From Butyrivibrio sp. (lineage in GTDB: Bacteria; Bacillota; Clostridia; Lachnospirales; Lachnospiraceae), in contig JAEEXE010000006.1 in assembly GCA_016291375.1 (NCBI GenBank), positions 1-43,587 on the forward strand: DNA of 43,587 bases. Reading direction: 5' to 3'. Shown here piece by piece: positions 33,058-42,457 of the stretch. Within the stretch, counting starts at the first letter, position 1; every line of letters begins with the position of its first letter. Position numbers and translations under genes: made by a program. The notes under the pieces are model-generated. The model had not been told where the DNA came from and searched no databases. It saw nothing but the letters and a program-made list of their open reading frames with translations.

Positions 33058-35637
33058 TTAACCTTTTTCATTGATAAGAATTGAAATCCTGCTCTGGATA
33101 ATTTTAGCTACTTCCTCTGCGGATTTCTGGCCACTAAAGTAAGCAGACGCTTCTTCAGTAATTATATTGTGAATCTCTGTATTGTAATTGTATATTTTAT
33201 CTACAGAAAGAACATAGTCCTTTATAAAATCAACATCCTCCTGGCTAAGAGGGTCTAAGGTTATTTCAGTATTTCCCACATAAACCGTATCGTCGTAATA
33301 TTCCTTCTTACCATCGATCATCATATACGGTCTTTCCATTGCTTTTTTGCCAAATTCAGCAAAACCTTCCTCAGTAACAGGGAATCCGTAGTCATCTTTT
33401 AGAAGTTCATCGGTATTCCAAAGCTGTTTAAGGAAATCCCAGGCAACTTCAGGATACTTGGTCTGGGAACTGATTGCAAAAATTCCCAAAGGCATAATAA
33501 TAGCATCATTGGAGCCCTCATTGTTTGGCATTCCGATAAATGCAATGTCATCATTAAAGTTACCTTTTTTGATTCTCATATAATCTCTAAATCCCATAAG
33601 TCCATCCATACAAAAAAGAGACTTATTGGTGGAGTAAAGCTCTTCCATTCCGTTAGGATAATCCTCGTAATTTACCTTATCAGGAAATTTATTTGCAAAT
33701 TCCAAGAGTTTTATAAAGTCATCAGAATCAAAAGAACATTTTTTATTAGCAAGATCCAAGTACTTATCACCTGCAAACAATATTCCTTCGCCGAGCATGG
33801 TTTCCTTATCGCAAAGGCCAAAAGCTGTTTCATAAGTGGTATTATTCTGCTTGATAAGATTATCACACTCCTCATAAGTAAGCCCGTTCTTACCCTGTAA
33901 AAATCTCTGTCTGGTACATACGGAACCAACGAAAAATCTATTAATGAGAAGGTACATCTTGTCATCAGAAGTCATTGCATTAAGCGCATTAGGAAGGAAC
34001 TTAATATTCTTTGTATCCTCATCCTTTTCAAAAAGTGGCTTGTAGTTGTACAACACACCTTTTTCCTGATATTTAAGATAATTGGAATCCGCATCAAACA
34101 TCATGAGATCCGGGACATTACCGGATACAATATCCAGATCAAATCTCTTTTCGCCTTCGGTGTAATTGTCTTCAGAATTATATTGAGAATAATCAACAAT
34201 CTTAATCTTGTATTCATCATTATTCTTATTAAATCTCTGAACTGCAGTTCTTACATTTCCTCCAAAATAATTACCACCAAAAGTAAGAATCTTCTTATCC
34301 TTTACCTGATCTGCAGGCACTTTGGTAAGTCTTGTAAGAGTGGATGAACCATCAATTCCCGGCATGATTGCCAAAAACTCTTTATCACTAACAGCAACTA
34401 CAGTACGAAGTCCATATTCAACCTCAAGATCGGAATCTAAATAATCAAGAAGCTTAACTACCTCATTCTTCTTGGCATCAAATCCGTAGACGGCATTTTC
34501 ATCAGAAACATAAACGTCAAAACCATCACCGCCAAACAAACTCATACTATACTCGAACTGACCATGAAAAGCTTCAATCGCAGGAGAAATCTCGCCCTTT
34601 ACAGGGTCAAAGGTATGAACCTCAATTCCTTCACGTCCATACATAATAGTATAAATCTGTCCGTTTGATCCCACATAAAGCTCCATTGAAGAATCAGCAT
34701 ATTCACTGTCAGAACTTCTTGTGTCAAGTATAGTCTTAAAGCCTTCACTGTCAGAGTATGTTTCTATTCCTCTGGTATCAGATACTATGACCTTGTCACC
34801 TTCATAGGGAATGATGGACATAATATTGAAATATTCATCTTCTCCCTGTTCCTTAGAAAGTTCATACTCGTTTATAACATTTCCATCGTTGTCAAACTTA
34901 ACAATATACTGCTTGCCCTCTCCTTCCATACCAAGTGACATGCCTTCAAAGCCCTCTATATCTTCCCCGGAAGCACTGTCTTCACTTGAAGCAGCGTCGG
35001 CAGTATCTTCAGATGATGCTTTCTTTGCTTCATCATCATCCTTTTTTGACTCTTCTTTTGAAGTTTCTTTTGAAGCAGCATCTTCCTTATCTGAAGAATC
35101 CTTTGTAGCGGCGTCTTCCTTATCTGATGACTCCTTTGTAGCAGCGTCATCTTTTCCTGATGAGGCTTCAGTTGATGCATCAACACTACTTGAAGAAGAG
35201 CCTGCAGCATCTGTATTTCCACCTTCCATAGTGTCAGCTGCTTCACTTACAGACTTATAAGCATAGAAATTTCCATCTTCCAGGAAACAAAAATTGTAAT
35301 ACGAAGTGTGTTCTCCCGGCAGATCGATAACCTTTGTATCTGTACCATCTGCTTTAAATGAAATGACCTTATAGCTACCGTTATCATAGGTTAGAGAAGT
35401 ATAGAATCTGTCTCCAACCTTTGAAAGGCCATAAGTATATCCTTCTCCAATGTCAATTCCGTCCAGATTAATATCTTCCTGCTTATAAACATATTCCTTT
35501 GAACCTTTTGCAGCTTCATTAAGAATGCTGTCCTCATCCTGCTTTTTACCTTTTCCGCAGCCCGCAAAAGCTGTAGCGGTCATGGCAAGCACCAATGTTG
35601 CTGTAATACCTCTTTTTAAAATCCCCTTGATTTTCAT
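33058..35637 (-). CDS. Solute-binding lipoprotein with acidic Ser/Asp-rich insert (paralogue 3)
   Basis: The 859-residue lipoprotein has lipobox TAFAGC (Cys27). Its N-terminal domain (about 45-440) resembles the other two but is interrupted at about 133-230 by a low-complexity Ser/Ala/Asp/Glu/Lys insert with three 11-residue repeats. This insert accounts for nearly all of the extra length. The C-terminal solute-binding domain (about 450-859) has LDIVSGNVPDLMMFDADS, KKCSFDSDDFIKLLEFANKF and ASAYFSGQKSAEEVAKIIQS. It lies 18 bp downstream of the MacB-core gene and is the first of the three paralogues to be transcribed. The ligand is unknown. Confidence 0.9.
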   Translation of the reverse strand: MKIKGILKRGITATLVLAMTATAFAGCGKGKKQDEDSILNEAAKGSKEYVYKQEDINLDGIDIGEGYTYGLSKVGDRFYTSLTYDNGSYKVISFKADGTDTKVIDLPGEHTSYYNFCFLEDGNFYAYKSVSEAADTMEGGNTDAAGSSSSSVDASTEASSGKDDAATKESSDKEDAATKDSSDKEDAASKETSKEESKKDDDEAKKASSEDTADAASSEDSASGEDIEGFEGMSLGMEGEGKQYIVKFDNDGNVINEYELSKEQGEDEYFNIMSIIPYEGDKVIVSDTRGIETYSDSEGFKTILDTRSSDSEYADSSMELYVGSNGQIYTIMYGREGIEVHTFDPVKGEISPAIEAFHGQFEYSMSLFGGDGFDVYVSDENAVYGFDAKKNEVVKLLDYLDSDLEVEYGLRTVVAVSDKEFLAIMPGIDGSSTLTRLTKVPADQVKDKKILTFGGNYFGGNVRTAVQRFNKNNDEYKIKIVDYSQYNSEDNYTEGEKRFDLDIVSGNVPDLMMFDADSNYLKYQEKGVLYNYKPLFEKDEDTKNIKFLPNALNAMTSDDKMYLLINRFFVGSVCTRQRFLQGKNGLTYEECDNLIKQNNTTYETAFGLCDKETMLGEGILFAGDKYLDLANKKCSFDSDDFIKLLEFANKFPDKVNYEDYPNGMEELYSTNKSLFCMDGLMGFRDYMRIKKGNFNDDIAFIGMPNNEGSNDAIIMPLGIFAISSQTKYPEVAWDFLKQLWNTDELLKDDYGFPVTEEGFAEFGKKAMERPYMMIDGKKEYYDDTVYVGNTEITLDPLSQEDVDFIKDYVLSVDKIYNYNTEIHNIITEEASAYFSGQKSAEEVAKIIQSRISILINEKG
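35050..35148 (-). repeat. Three 33-bp coding repeats in lipoprotein paralogue 3
   Basis: The coding sequence holds three consecutive 33-bp units translating to DAATKESSDKE, DAATKDSSDKE and DAASKETSKEE, inside a wider low-complexity stretch (34948-35241). Such in-frame repeats can vary in number by slippage. Confidence 0.75.
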
Positions 35638-35655
35638 AATAATTTTTCCTCTTTT

Positions 35656-36912
35656 TTAGTTTTTTGACTGTTTGTGCGCTTTGCTTTCTCTTTTCTGTTT
35701 AATCTTAACTTCAAGATCATATTTCTTTTCAGAAAGAGCATTCATAGCACTCTCAATTGTCCATGTCTTGTTCCTGTATAGATTGATCACAGTAACAACA
35801 ACAAGTAATATAACCATAGCTCTGCATAGTAATCTTATAAGTAACAGCAGAGCCAATATATCTTCATATCCTCTGGCAGTGTTCTCCCAGTACGGATAAT
35901 AGATAGCTTTGTTCCACATACTCCTGGTTACCAGAGTTGAAAGTACTCCAACCAGAGAGAAAAAACTGAATCTGTCAGTATTATCAATAACCGAGACATT
36001 ACGTTCATCAATTCCAACGCTTTCGGTTACCAGCTTTTTTACAAGACCATCAACGGGATTTGGTGCAACTACTTCAAAACAGTTTATCCCGCCGATATTA
36101 GCTGTTTGGTTATTTTCGGATATCTGTACGTTCTTGGTCCTTCCGCTTAATATAGTCCCGTATTTACAAAGGCTGTCATAAGATATATAAGCTATGGAAC
36201 TATCAAGTCCGGATGCTTTTCTCATTCTGCCGTCAGGTCTTTTGACAACCCCTGTGATATAGTGGGGAACATTACCAATAGTGACCATCTCCCCTGCCAC
36301 ATCGTTTGAACCAAACAATTCCCAGGCAAGTTCCTCATCTATAACAATGCTGTCTTTCATAAGGTCATCGCCGTCAAAAAACTGTCCGCTTACAAGTTCC
36401 AGTGGATGAAACTGAAAAAAATCACCGCCAACTCCTATGGTCGCCACATTCTCAGCGCTTTTACCATCAAAGGAAACCGTGGTTACCCCTTGAGCGGAAT
36501 AGCAGCTGGAAAAGAACCTTGGTCCCTCTTTCTTTTCCTCCGTATCTTCAGCGGAAACATCTATGGTATCGATTATGATGGGCTTTGAGGGTTCACCGTT
36601 TTCGCCTTCTTCTGTTCCAACGGCTCCCTCAAGAATAAGCTTATCTTTAAAAGAATACTCGTACTTCTTGATCGCATTATCATCAATTAGTTGGTCCTCT
36701 GTAAAAAACACAGAAACCTGAGCCATTCTCTTTTCTTCAGACCACCTTTTGGCTTCATTCTGCTCAGGAAGAAGCCCTACCATATATCTGGAAATAAGTC
36801 CTAAGATCATGTCCACAAGAAGCAAAAAAACTATAATAAGAATCAGCTTCTTAGACTTTATAATTCTGTCCTTTATTCTATTTATAAGCATTAATAATTT
36901 ATCGAATTTCAT
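35656..36912 (-). CDS. MacB-core membrane protein lacking the FtsX domain
   Basis: The 418-residue protein has an N-terminal transmembrane segment (about 21-45), an extracytoplasmic region matching the MacB periplasmic core (about 130-225, with GVGGDFFQFHPLELVSGQFF and the EELAWELFGSNDVAGEMVTI segment), and a C-terminal transmembrane segment (about 350-380) with a short basic tail. Normal MacB/FtsX permeases have four membrane segments and an FtsX domain after the core; here only one hydrophobic segment follows. It may act as a membrane scaffold for the adjacent adaptor and lipoproteins; that is inference. Its ATG overlaps the adaptor stop by 1 nt. Confidence 0.8.
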   Translation of the reverse strand: MKFDKLLMLINRIKDRIIKSKKLILIIVFLLLVDMILGLISRYMVGLLPEQNEAKRWSEEKRMAQVSVFFTEDQLIDDNAIKKYEYSFKDKLILEGAVGTEEGENGEPSKPIIIDTIDVSAEDTEEKKEGPRFFSSCYSAQGVTTVSFDGKSAENVATIGVGGDFFQFHPLELVSGQFFDGDDLMKDSIVIDEELAWELFGSNDVAGEMVTIGNVPHYITGVVKRPDGRMRKASGLDSSIAYISYDSLCKYGTILSGRTKNVQISENNQTANIGGINCFEVVAPNPVDGLVKKLVTESVGIDERNVSVIDNTDRFSFFSLVGVLSTLVTRSMWNKAIYYPYWENTARGYEDILALLLLIRLLCRAMVILLVVVTVINLYRNKTWTIESAMNALSEKKYDLEVKIKQKRESKAHKQSKN

Positions 36913-38435
36913 TACTCGTCAGCTAGTCTAACCTGCTCTCCTGCTTTAACCGGTTTGTTTGATGTTGTGATAATATACTCTGAGCCATCAAGTGAACCTG
37001 TGATAGCTACATTTTTGTCATCTCTTGCCTCTTCCTGAACATCAATTCTTGTTGCAATATATCTGTTTCCAAGAGGACTTGACTTACTTACAAGAGCAAG
37101 AACAAAATCTCCGTTTGCATCATGTTTAACAGCATTCTTGGGTACAATAATGTCATAGTCCTTGGACCTCTCACCGATCGTCAGAGAAATATTCTGTCCC
37201 GGTGTAACCTCTGTACTCTCAATCTTAAATGTAAGTACCTTCTTTCCCGCAGGATCGGTCTTATCATTCTTAATTGACTTAAGTGTTGCCTTAAAATCTT
37301 CATTGAACTGCCATACGTTCTGAGGTTGAGCAGCATCTCCAACCTTAAGTTTCTGAGCCTGTGAATTGGGCACTGAAAAGCTGGTAGTCATATCCTTGCC
37401 ATCAACCTGTATAACTGCAATAGTCTCATCGGCTGCTGTTGACTCTCCGGATGCTTTTGAAAGAGAAGAAATGGTTCCGGTAACAGGTGCCTTTACAGAA
37501 GCTCCAACAGAATCGGCTTCGAGTTTCTCAACCTTTTCCTTCTCTGTTGCGATCTTATCACGAATAGAGCTTAAGCTTATCTCAGTATTGATACTCTTAA
37601 GAAGTTCTTCTTTGTCCTTCTCGGCATCCTTAAGAGCACGAGCTGTCTTATTCTTGTTATCCTGCGCCATTGCAAGCTTTTGATCATAACTAAATGAAAG
37701 CTGATCTCCGTAAGTTCCAAGCTGAGCAGCATTTTTTTCTAGCTCAGCTATCTTTTTCTCAAGATCTTCACTGCGCTCTTCATCATCTTCATCTACACCG
37801 ACCTGATCAGCCTGTGCCTGTGCTATCTCATAACTTGGTGTTGCAGCATTATAAGATGTTCCTGCTCCGTCATAAGCCTTTTTCTGCGTGAGATAATCCA
37901 ATACCGCCTGAGCTTCTTCATCTGCATCAAGAGCTGCTTCATATGTATCTTTTACAGCCTTAAGCTCTGCCTGAAAAGAATCATAAGTTGATTTCTTACC
38001 GTTTCTGACACTTGAGATTACCTCATCAGGAATGTCTCCTGAAAAAAGCGCCTGTTCATAAGTAAGTTCCAACTCATCAAGCTTAGCTTTTGCATCCGCA
38101 AGCTCTGCTGATTCCTTATCCTCAAGATAATAGATCACATCTCCTTCTTCCACGTGATCGCCCTCTTTAACGGCTACTCCTGAGATTTTTCTGGTCTCCT
38201 TAACAGTAACGTTATAAGGATCCTCTGCGGAAACATCTCCGCTACCTCTTATCTGAGGCGAGATGGGACCGCTGGTAACCTGCTGAGTAGCAACCTGCGG
38301 AAGCGAAAAATTCATAATGGTATTGGAAAAGAAAGTAAGCACCAGCATCAATGCAAGAAAGCCAATAGCTACGTTCTTTACAATGTCTTTTTTGGATGCA
38401 CGTTCTGTGCCCTTCTTCTCGATATCTTCGTTCAT
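36912..38435 (-). CDS. HlyD/RND-type extracytoplasmic adaptor protein
   Basis: The 507-residue protein has an N-terminal transmembrane anchor (about 21-45), a lipoyl-like half motif (GVAVKEGDHVEEGDVIYYLE), a long helical hairpin (about 110-320, including DEERSEDLEKKIAELEKNAA), the second lipoyl half (VGASVKAPVTGTISSLSKAS) and beta-barrel domains at the C-terminus. Such adaptors link MacB- or RND-type exporters to outer components; in Gram-positive bacteria they accompany MacB-like ABC transporters. It overlaps the sugar-permease gene by 4 nt (ATGA) and the MacB-core gene by 1 nt, so it is in the same translational unit. It is unusual for it to follow CUT1-type import permeases. Confidence 0.9.
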   Translation of the reverse strand: MNEDIEKKGTERASKKDIVKNVAIGFLALMLVLTFFSNTIMNFSLPQVATQQVTSGPISPQIRGSGDVSAEDPYNVTVKETRKISGVAVKEGDHVEEGDVIYYLEDKESAELADAKAKLDELELTYEQALFSGDIPDEVISSVRNGKKSTYDSFQAELKAVKDTYEAALDADEEAQAVLDYLTQKKAYDGAGTSYNAATPSYEIAQAQADQVGVDEDDEERSEDLEKKIAELEKNAAQLGTYGDQLSFSYDQKLAMAQDNKNKTARALKDAEKDKEELLKSINTEISLSSIRDKIATEKEKVEKLEADSVGASVKAPVTGTISSLSKASGESTAADETIAVIQVDGKDMTTSFSVPNSQAQKLKVGDAAQPQNVWQFNEDFKATLKSIKNDKTDPAGKKVLTFKIESTEVTPGQNISLTIGERSKDYDIIVPKNAVKHDANGDFVLALVSKSSPLGNRYIATRIDVQEEARDDKNVAITGSLDGSEYIITTSNKPVKAGEQVRLADE

Positions 38436-39364
38436 CCTTTAATTCCTCCTTGGTACGAAATTCCCTCAACCAAATAATCCTCTCCGTATAAAAATATCAG
38501 TAACGGAGGTATCAAATATATAACCGCAACAGCAAAGGCAAGGCTGATCTCGCCCGCATTGATCTTAGATAAGAAAACCGATAGAGGGTGCATCTGTGAA
38601 TCCGACAATAAGATAAGCGGCTGTTCTACCATGTTCCAATAATCAAAAAATATAAGTATCGCAATAGAGGCTATACCACCTTTGCAAAGGGGTGCACACA
38701 CTTTTGTAAAAACGTTCCATTCTCCCGCTCCGTCTATGGCTGCGGCTTCAATAACTTCCTTCGGTATTCTTCTCATGAACTTGGTCAAAAGAAAAACCGC
38801 AAATGGTGAAAAGAATCCCGGAAGCAAAATGGACCACATAGTATCATAGGTCCCAAGCCATTTGGATACCAGGAAGTTTGGAACAAGTGTTACCTGATAA
38901 GGCATCAGCATCAAAATAATATATCCAAAGAAAAGCGCGGATTTAATCCTACCGTTATATCTTGCAAAGCCGTAAGAAGCAAGTGTCGCTATAAGTAGCT
39001 GTATGACAACGATTGGGACTGTATATATAACGGAGTTCCAAAACTTCAAAAGATATTCCGGGCTCTTGAACAGCACTATATAGTACTGCGAAAAAGTAAC
39101 TATATCCGGAATGAACTTAAGATTAACAGTCTTGGAGATAAAAACCTTACCGCCCTTATCAGTAGTTTCAAAAATACTGCCGTAGTTCGAATTGATCTCT
39201 GACGGAGCCATAAATGAATTGGTAACCGTCAAGATAATAGGCAACAAAAAGATAAATGCGAAAACGATGGCTGCAATAGTGACCAATAATGTCTTGGTCT
39301 TGTCTGTCATCACACGTCTTCTGTGTATTCTTTTAAAATAATTCCTTTGTATAGCGTTTTCCAT
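38432..39364 (-). CDS. Carbohydrate ABC transporter permease, MalG type
   Basis: The 310-residue inner-membrane protein has six hydrophobic segments. The cytoplasmic EAA loop is canonical (EVIEAAAIDGAGEWNVFTKV), the docking site for the ATPase. It pairs with the MalF-type permease encoded 4 bp upstream. No MalK/MsmX-type ATPase is encoded nearby, so a shared ATPase elsewhere is likely, as known for MsmX in Bacillus. The first 18 residues (many Arg/Asn) are a cytoplasmic tail; a second start at MTDKTKTLL is possible. The gene overlaps the adaptor gene by 4 nt. Confidence 0.93.
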   Translation of the reverse strand: MENAIQRNYFKRIHRRRVMTDKTKTLLVTIAAIVFAFIFLLPIILTVTNSFMAPSEINSNYGSIFETTDKGGKVFISKTVNLKFIPDIVTFSQYYIVLFKSPEYLLKFWNSVIYTVPIVVIQLLIATLASYGFARYNGRIKSALFFGYIILMLMPYQVTLVPNFLVSKWLGTYDTMWSILLPGFFSPFAVFLLTKFMRRIPKEVIEAAAIDGAGEWNVFTKVCAPLCKGGIASIAILIFFDYWNMVEQPLILLSDSQMHPLSVFLSKINAGEISLAFAVAVIYLIPPLLIFLYGEDYLVEGISYQGGIKG

Positions 39365-39368
39365 ATTA

Positions 39369-40286
39369 CTAACCTTCTATGTCCTTGCCGTATCTGTTCT
39401 CAGCTCTATACATCACATAGACAAGTCCACTAACTACAATAAACATTATGATCGCCGCAGCAGAAAGCTTCTGATAATCAAGCGATGCAAACGTATTGTT
39501 CATAAAATGCTGTAGCATGTACAGCGAATCGTACGGGTAATCTCCCGTCATCAGATACACTTCTCTGAAAACCTTAAACGAATTGATAAGCGACATTATG
39601 GTAACAAACAGTATTGTCGATGACATATACCTTATTTTGATATACCAAAATACCTGAAATTTATTGGCATTTTCAAGAGCCGCTACTTCCAAAAGATCCT
39701 TGGGAATACTGGATAGTGCCGACATAAATAAGATCATGTTGTATCCAAGATTCTTCCATAGGAACAAAAGCACAATTACTATACGAGCCTGATCAGACTT
39801 AAACCAGTCTATCTTGTCCTGCCCGAAAATCATAAGGAATTTGTTGACAATTCCGTTATAGTGAAACATTACCTGCCATATAAGCACTATGGATGCCGTA
39901 GGAACCATAAGAGGGCTTAGGAAAAAAGATCTGAAATAGCTCTTAAAAGGTATTCTCGATTCCATAACAACTGCAAGAAATAGCGAAAAAAGAACCGCCA
40001 ATGGAACAGCGGTAAAAGAAAACTTAATAGTATTCAATCCTGCAAGTCTAAAAGCCGAGTTGTTCCAAACATTAACAAAGTTATCAAAGCCAACAAATAT
40101 CTTCTGTATGGGGTTATTTATAAATGAATAGTAGATAACCACACAGAATGGAGCTACAAAAAACAGAAATACTCCCAGTAGCGATGGTAAAAGAAAAAGC
40201 CATGAGATCAGGCTTTTTCTTTCATTCGCTGAAAACTTTCTCTTGTGTCTGATATTCTTTTTACTGATAAAACTACTTAATTTCAC
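39369..40286 (-). CDS. Carbohydrate ABC transporter permease, MalF type
   Basis: The 305-residue membrane protein has six hydrophobic segments and matches the CUT1 MalF/UgpA-type permeases. Its EAA loop is divergent (EVAALENANKFQVFWYIKIR, lacking the DGA and the usual I-LP end), whereas the partner MalG-type loop is canonical. This may affect coupling to the ATPase. It is 4 bp from the MalG-type gene and overlaps the large permease gene by 4 nt. Substrates would come from one or more of the three downstream lipoproteins. Confidence 0.93.
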   Translation of the reverse strand: MKLSSFISKKNIRHKRKFSANERKSLISWLFLLPSLLGVFLFFVAPFCVVIYYSFINNPIQKIFVGFDNFVNVWNNSAFRLAGLNTIKFSFTAVPLAVLFSLFLAVVMESRIPFKSYFRSFFLSPLMVPTASIVLIWQVMFHYNGIVNKFLMIFGQDKIDWFKSDQARIVIVLLFLWKNLGYNMILFMSALSSIPKDLLEVAALENANKFQVFWYIKIRYMSSTILFVTIMSLINSFKVFREVYLMTGDYPYDSLYMLQHFMNNTFASLDYQKLSAAAIIMFIVVSGLVYVMYRAENRYGKDIEG

Positions 40287-42457
40287 TGATTAGTGTCCTT
40301 ACTTACAAAATCCGGTACAGCTCCTTTTTTAAAGCGGCAAAATCTGGAACCGTAATATTGATTAGATTGGCCTCCGTTTATTTCAACAGTATATTGGAAA
40401 TTGAAATTTGAAAGCCTGTTATACCAATCCATGTCATAATCGGTTACTACTGTGGCATCAATGATTTCCTTGATCTTCTGCTCATCAGTGTATGTGATCT
40501 CCTCATGTTTTTCCGAAATCATGTTATTAAGTCCGTCTTCAGGTAAAGTCTCTGTATCTATACCGGGATAATAGTTTGTAACTGTAATCCAATTGACATT
40601 GGACAGATCAAACTCATCAGGCAAATAAATATCATATTTCTTTAAAACTTCTATGGTATTGGTATAATCCTTATACACATTGAGAACAGCCTGACCAAAC
40701 TCTCGTCCGTTTAATGAATACTCAATACATCCAATGGGCAGTTCGTTGTGGCTAAGATCATAAGTGTATTTCTCTGATACATCCTTGCGATATGCATCAC
40801 TAAGTTCCGCATAAGGAAGATTACCTGTTGCTGCTGTTCTGTTAAAAGATACATATTGAACCATTCGGGATGAATTATTTTCATCAAGCTTTCTTAAAGA
40901 ATCATCATTAAAGCATCCAAAAGTACCCTGTTTATATCCTTCAGAAGAAACTATTCTATTCATAAGTTCGGAATCTATATCATAAGGGACCAAAATCTGT
41001 CTATATATCTTTGCTCCGCTCTTAAGTCTGAACAAAACAGTCTTCTGCCAGCCACGGTCAGAGTATTCTCCATTTTCTTTTACCTCTTTCATGTATTCTT
41101 TTTCAGCAGCCATGCCTATCTTAGTCATCTCTATGAAATCATCAACATCAGTGATATACATGTAGTTTTCCTGATAGTCAGCAAAGACATCAACGCTCTT
41201 CTCATAAAACTGATAGCTGGTATACTCATTTACAAATGCACAGCTCTCAACTGAAGATGCATTAGGAACATAGCTGTCATAGCCACACATATCGCCCTTA
41301 TGAATAAGGAATATCAAAAAGATAATAGCAACAGCCATAAGTGTCTGGGCAAATCCCTTGTTAAAGCTTCTAATATTATTATTATCAAAAAGAACCTCTA
41401 CTATACATCCGATGATCACTGCAGTAATGACCATAAATGCACACATGATCACATAGATTCTTGTATCATATTTGGAAAAAGCAGAAATACACGCAGCTGC
41501 CGCCAAGCCACCAACCACACAGATGGATATCTTAACAAACCATCTAAATGGTCTGTAAATAATACTCTTTCCGGCGTCCTCTACTTTTCTGGCTTTACTG
41601 ACAATTATGATAAGAGCAAATGCAATGATACCTGTTACAATAGTATCCAAATCTCTGAACCGATTGTCGAACATAAATTCAAAGACAGCATTGTAATCCT
41701 GATTATAATTAAGGCCTTCCAAATAGTGCCTCGATGCACCTGTAGAAAAGATTCTGTCAGCTAATGGTGATAGGAACACATTGCTTGTCCCCTCATCCGC
41801 AAATGTAGCAAAAAATATTCTCTTAAGCTGGATAAGTTCCAGACTGATAACTCCGGGAAGAAAGGCAAAAAATCCCGTAAGAAGTACAGCTGTTGGCATA
41901 TTGCCACTAAGAAACATAGCAAGAACCGTCACAAGATAAACCACTATAAATGTGATAAGGGTTCGCAGTGTTTCAACAAATACATTTAATAGTACAGGAC
42001 CGTTTACCGCACCATAGAAAAGTGCAATTATAAGTCCTAATATTTCAAATGAAACATACAACACAGTGAATACGCCTATGGCGTCTCTAAAGTTCTTTCT
42101 TATCCTCTGATATCTTGTTGTGGGCTGACTTAGATAAAAATCAAGCTTACTTTGAGAAAACAGATAAGAAAAGCCCTGATAAGCAAACATAATGGCACAG
42201 AACATCGCGATGAGCCATCCAAACTGCTTAAATCCCATGATCAAAATAACAGCGTCGAGTCTTGAATTATAAAACTTTTCCATGCTCTGCCCTGAAGTCT
42301 CGGCGTAATTTATGGTCTTTGTGATCACCATGATCATACCAAAGACATAATAAACGGCCATGAGAGGGACTGCGATCATATATGTCCATAAGGTTCTGTT
42401 TAAATACTTATGTTTATTTTTTATTTTCTCACCCAAGGATATATTTGCGGATGTCAT
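40283..42457 (-). CDS. Large ABC-2-type permease with extracytoplasmic C-terminal domain
   Basis: The 724-residue protein has about nine hydrophobic segments in residues 25-395 (ABC-2-like) and then a roughly 330-residue soluble region, probably outside (about 395-724, with many Tyr/Asn/Asp). It resembles permeases encoded with YtrA-type GntR regulators and exporter ATPases. The ATG at 42457 is chosen because GGAGGT lies 8 nt upstream; an in-frame TTG at 42463 is the only earlier start. It overlaps the ATPase gene by 29 nt. Function is probably export or sensing of an envelope-active compound, by analogy only. Confidence 0.85.
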   Translation of the reverse strand: MTSANISLGEKIKNKHKYLNRTLWTYMIAVPLMAVYYVFGMIMVITKTINYAETSGQSMEKFYNSRLDAVILIMGFKQFGWLIAMFCAIMFAYQGFSYLFSQSKLDFYLSQPTTRYQRIRKNFRDAIGVFTVLYVSFEILGLIIALFYGAVNGPVLLNVFVETLRTLITFIVVYLVTVLAMFLSGNMPTAVLLTGFFAFLPGVISLELIQLKRIFFATFADEGTSNVFLSPLADRIFSTGASRHYLEGLNYNQDYNAVFEFMFDNRFRDLDTIVTGIIAFALIIIVSKARKVEDAGKSIIYRPFRWFVKISICVVGGLAAAACISAFSKYDTRIYVIMCAFMVITAVIIGCIVEVLFDNNNIRSFNKGFAQTLMAVAIIFLIFLIHKGDMCGYDSYVPNASSVESCAFVNEYTSYQFYEKSVDVFADYQENYMYITDVDDFIEMTKIGMAAEKEYMKEVKENGEYSDRGWQKTVLFRLKSGAKIYRQILVPYDIDSELMNRIVSSEGYKQGTFGCFNDDSLRKLDENNSSRMVQYVSFNRTAATGNLPYAELSDAYRKDVSEKYTYDLSHNELPIGCIEYSLNGREFGQAVLNVYKDYTNTIEVLKKYDIYLPDEFDLSNVNWITVTNYYPGIDTETLPEDGLNNMISEKHEEITYTDEQKIKEIIDATVVTDYDMDWYNRLSNFNFQYTVEINGGQSNQYYGSRFCRFKKGAVPDFVSKDTNQ

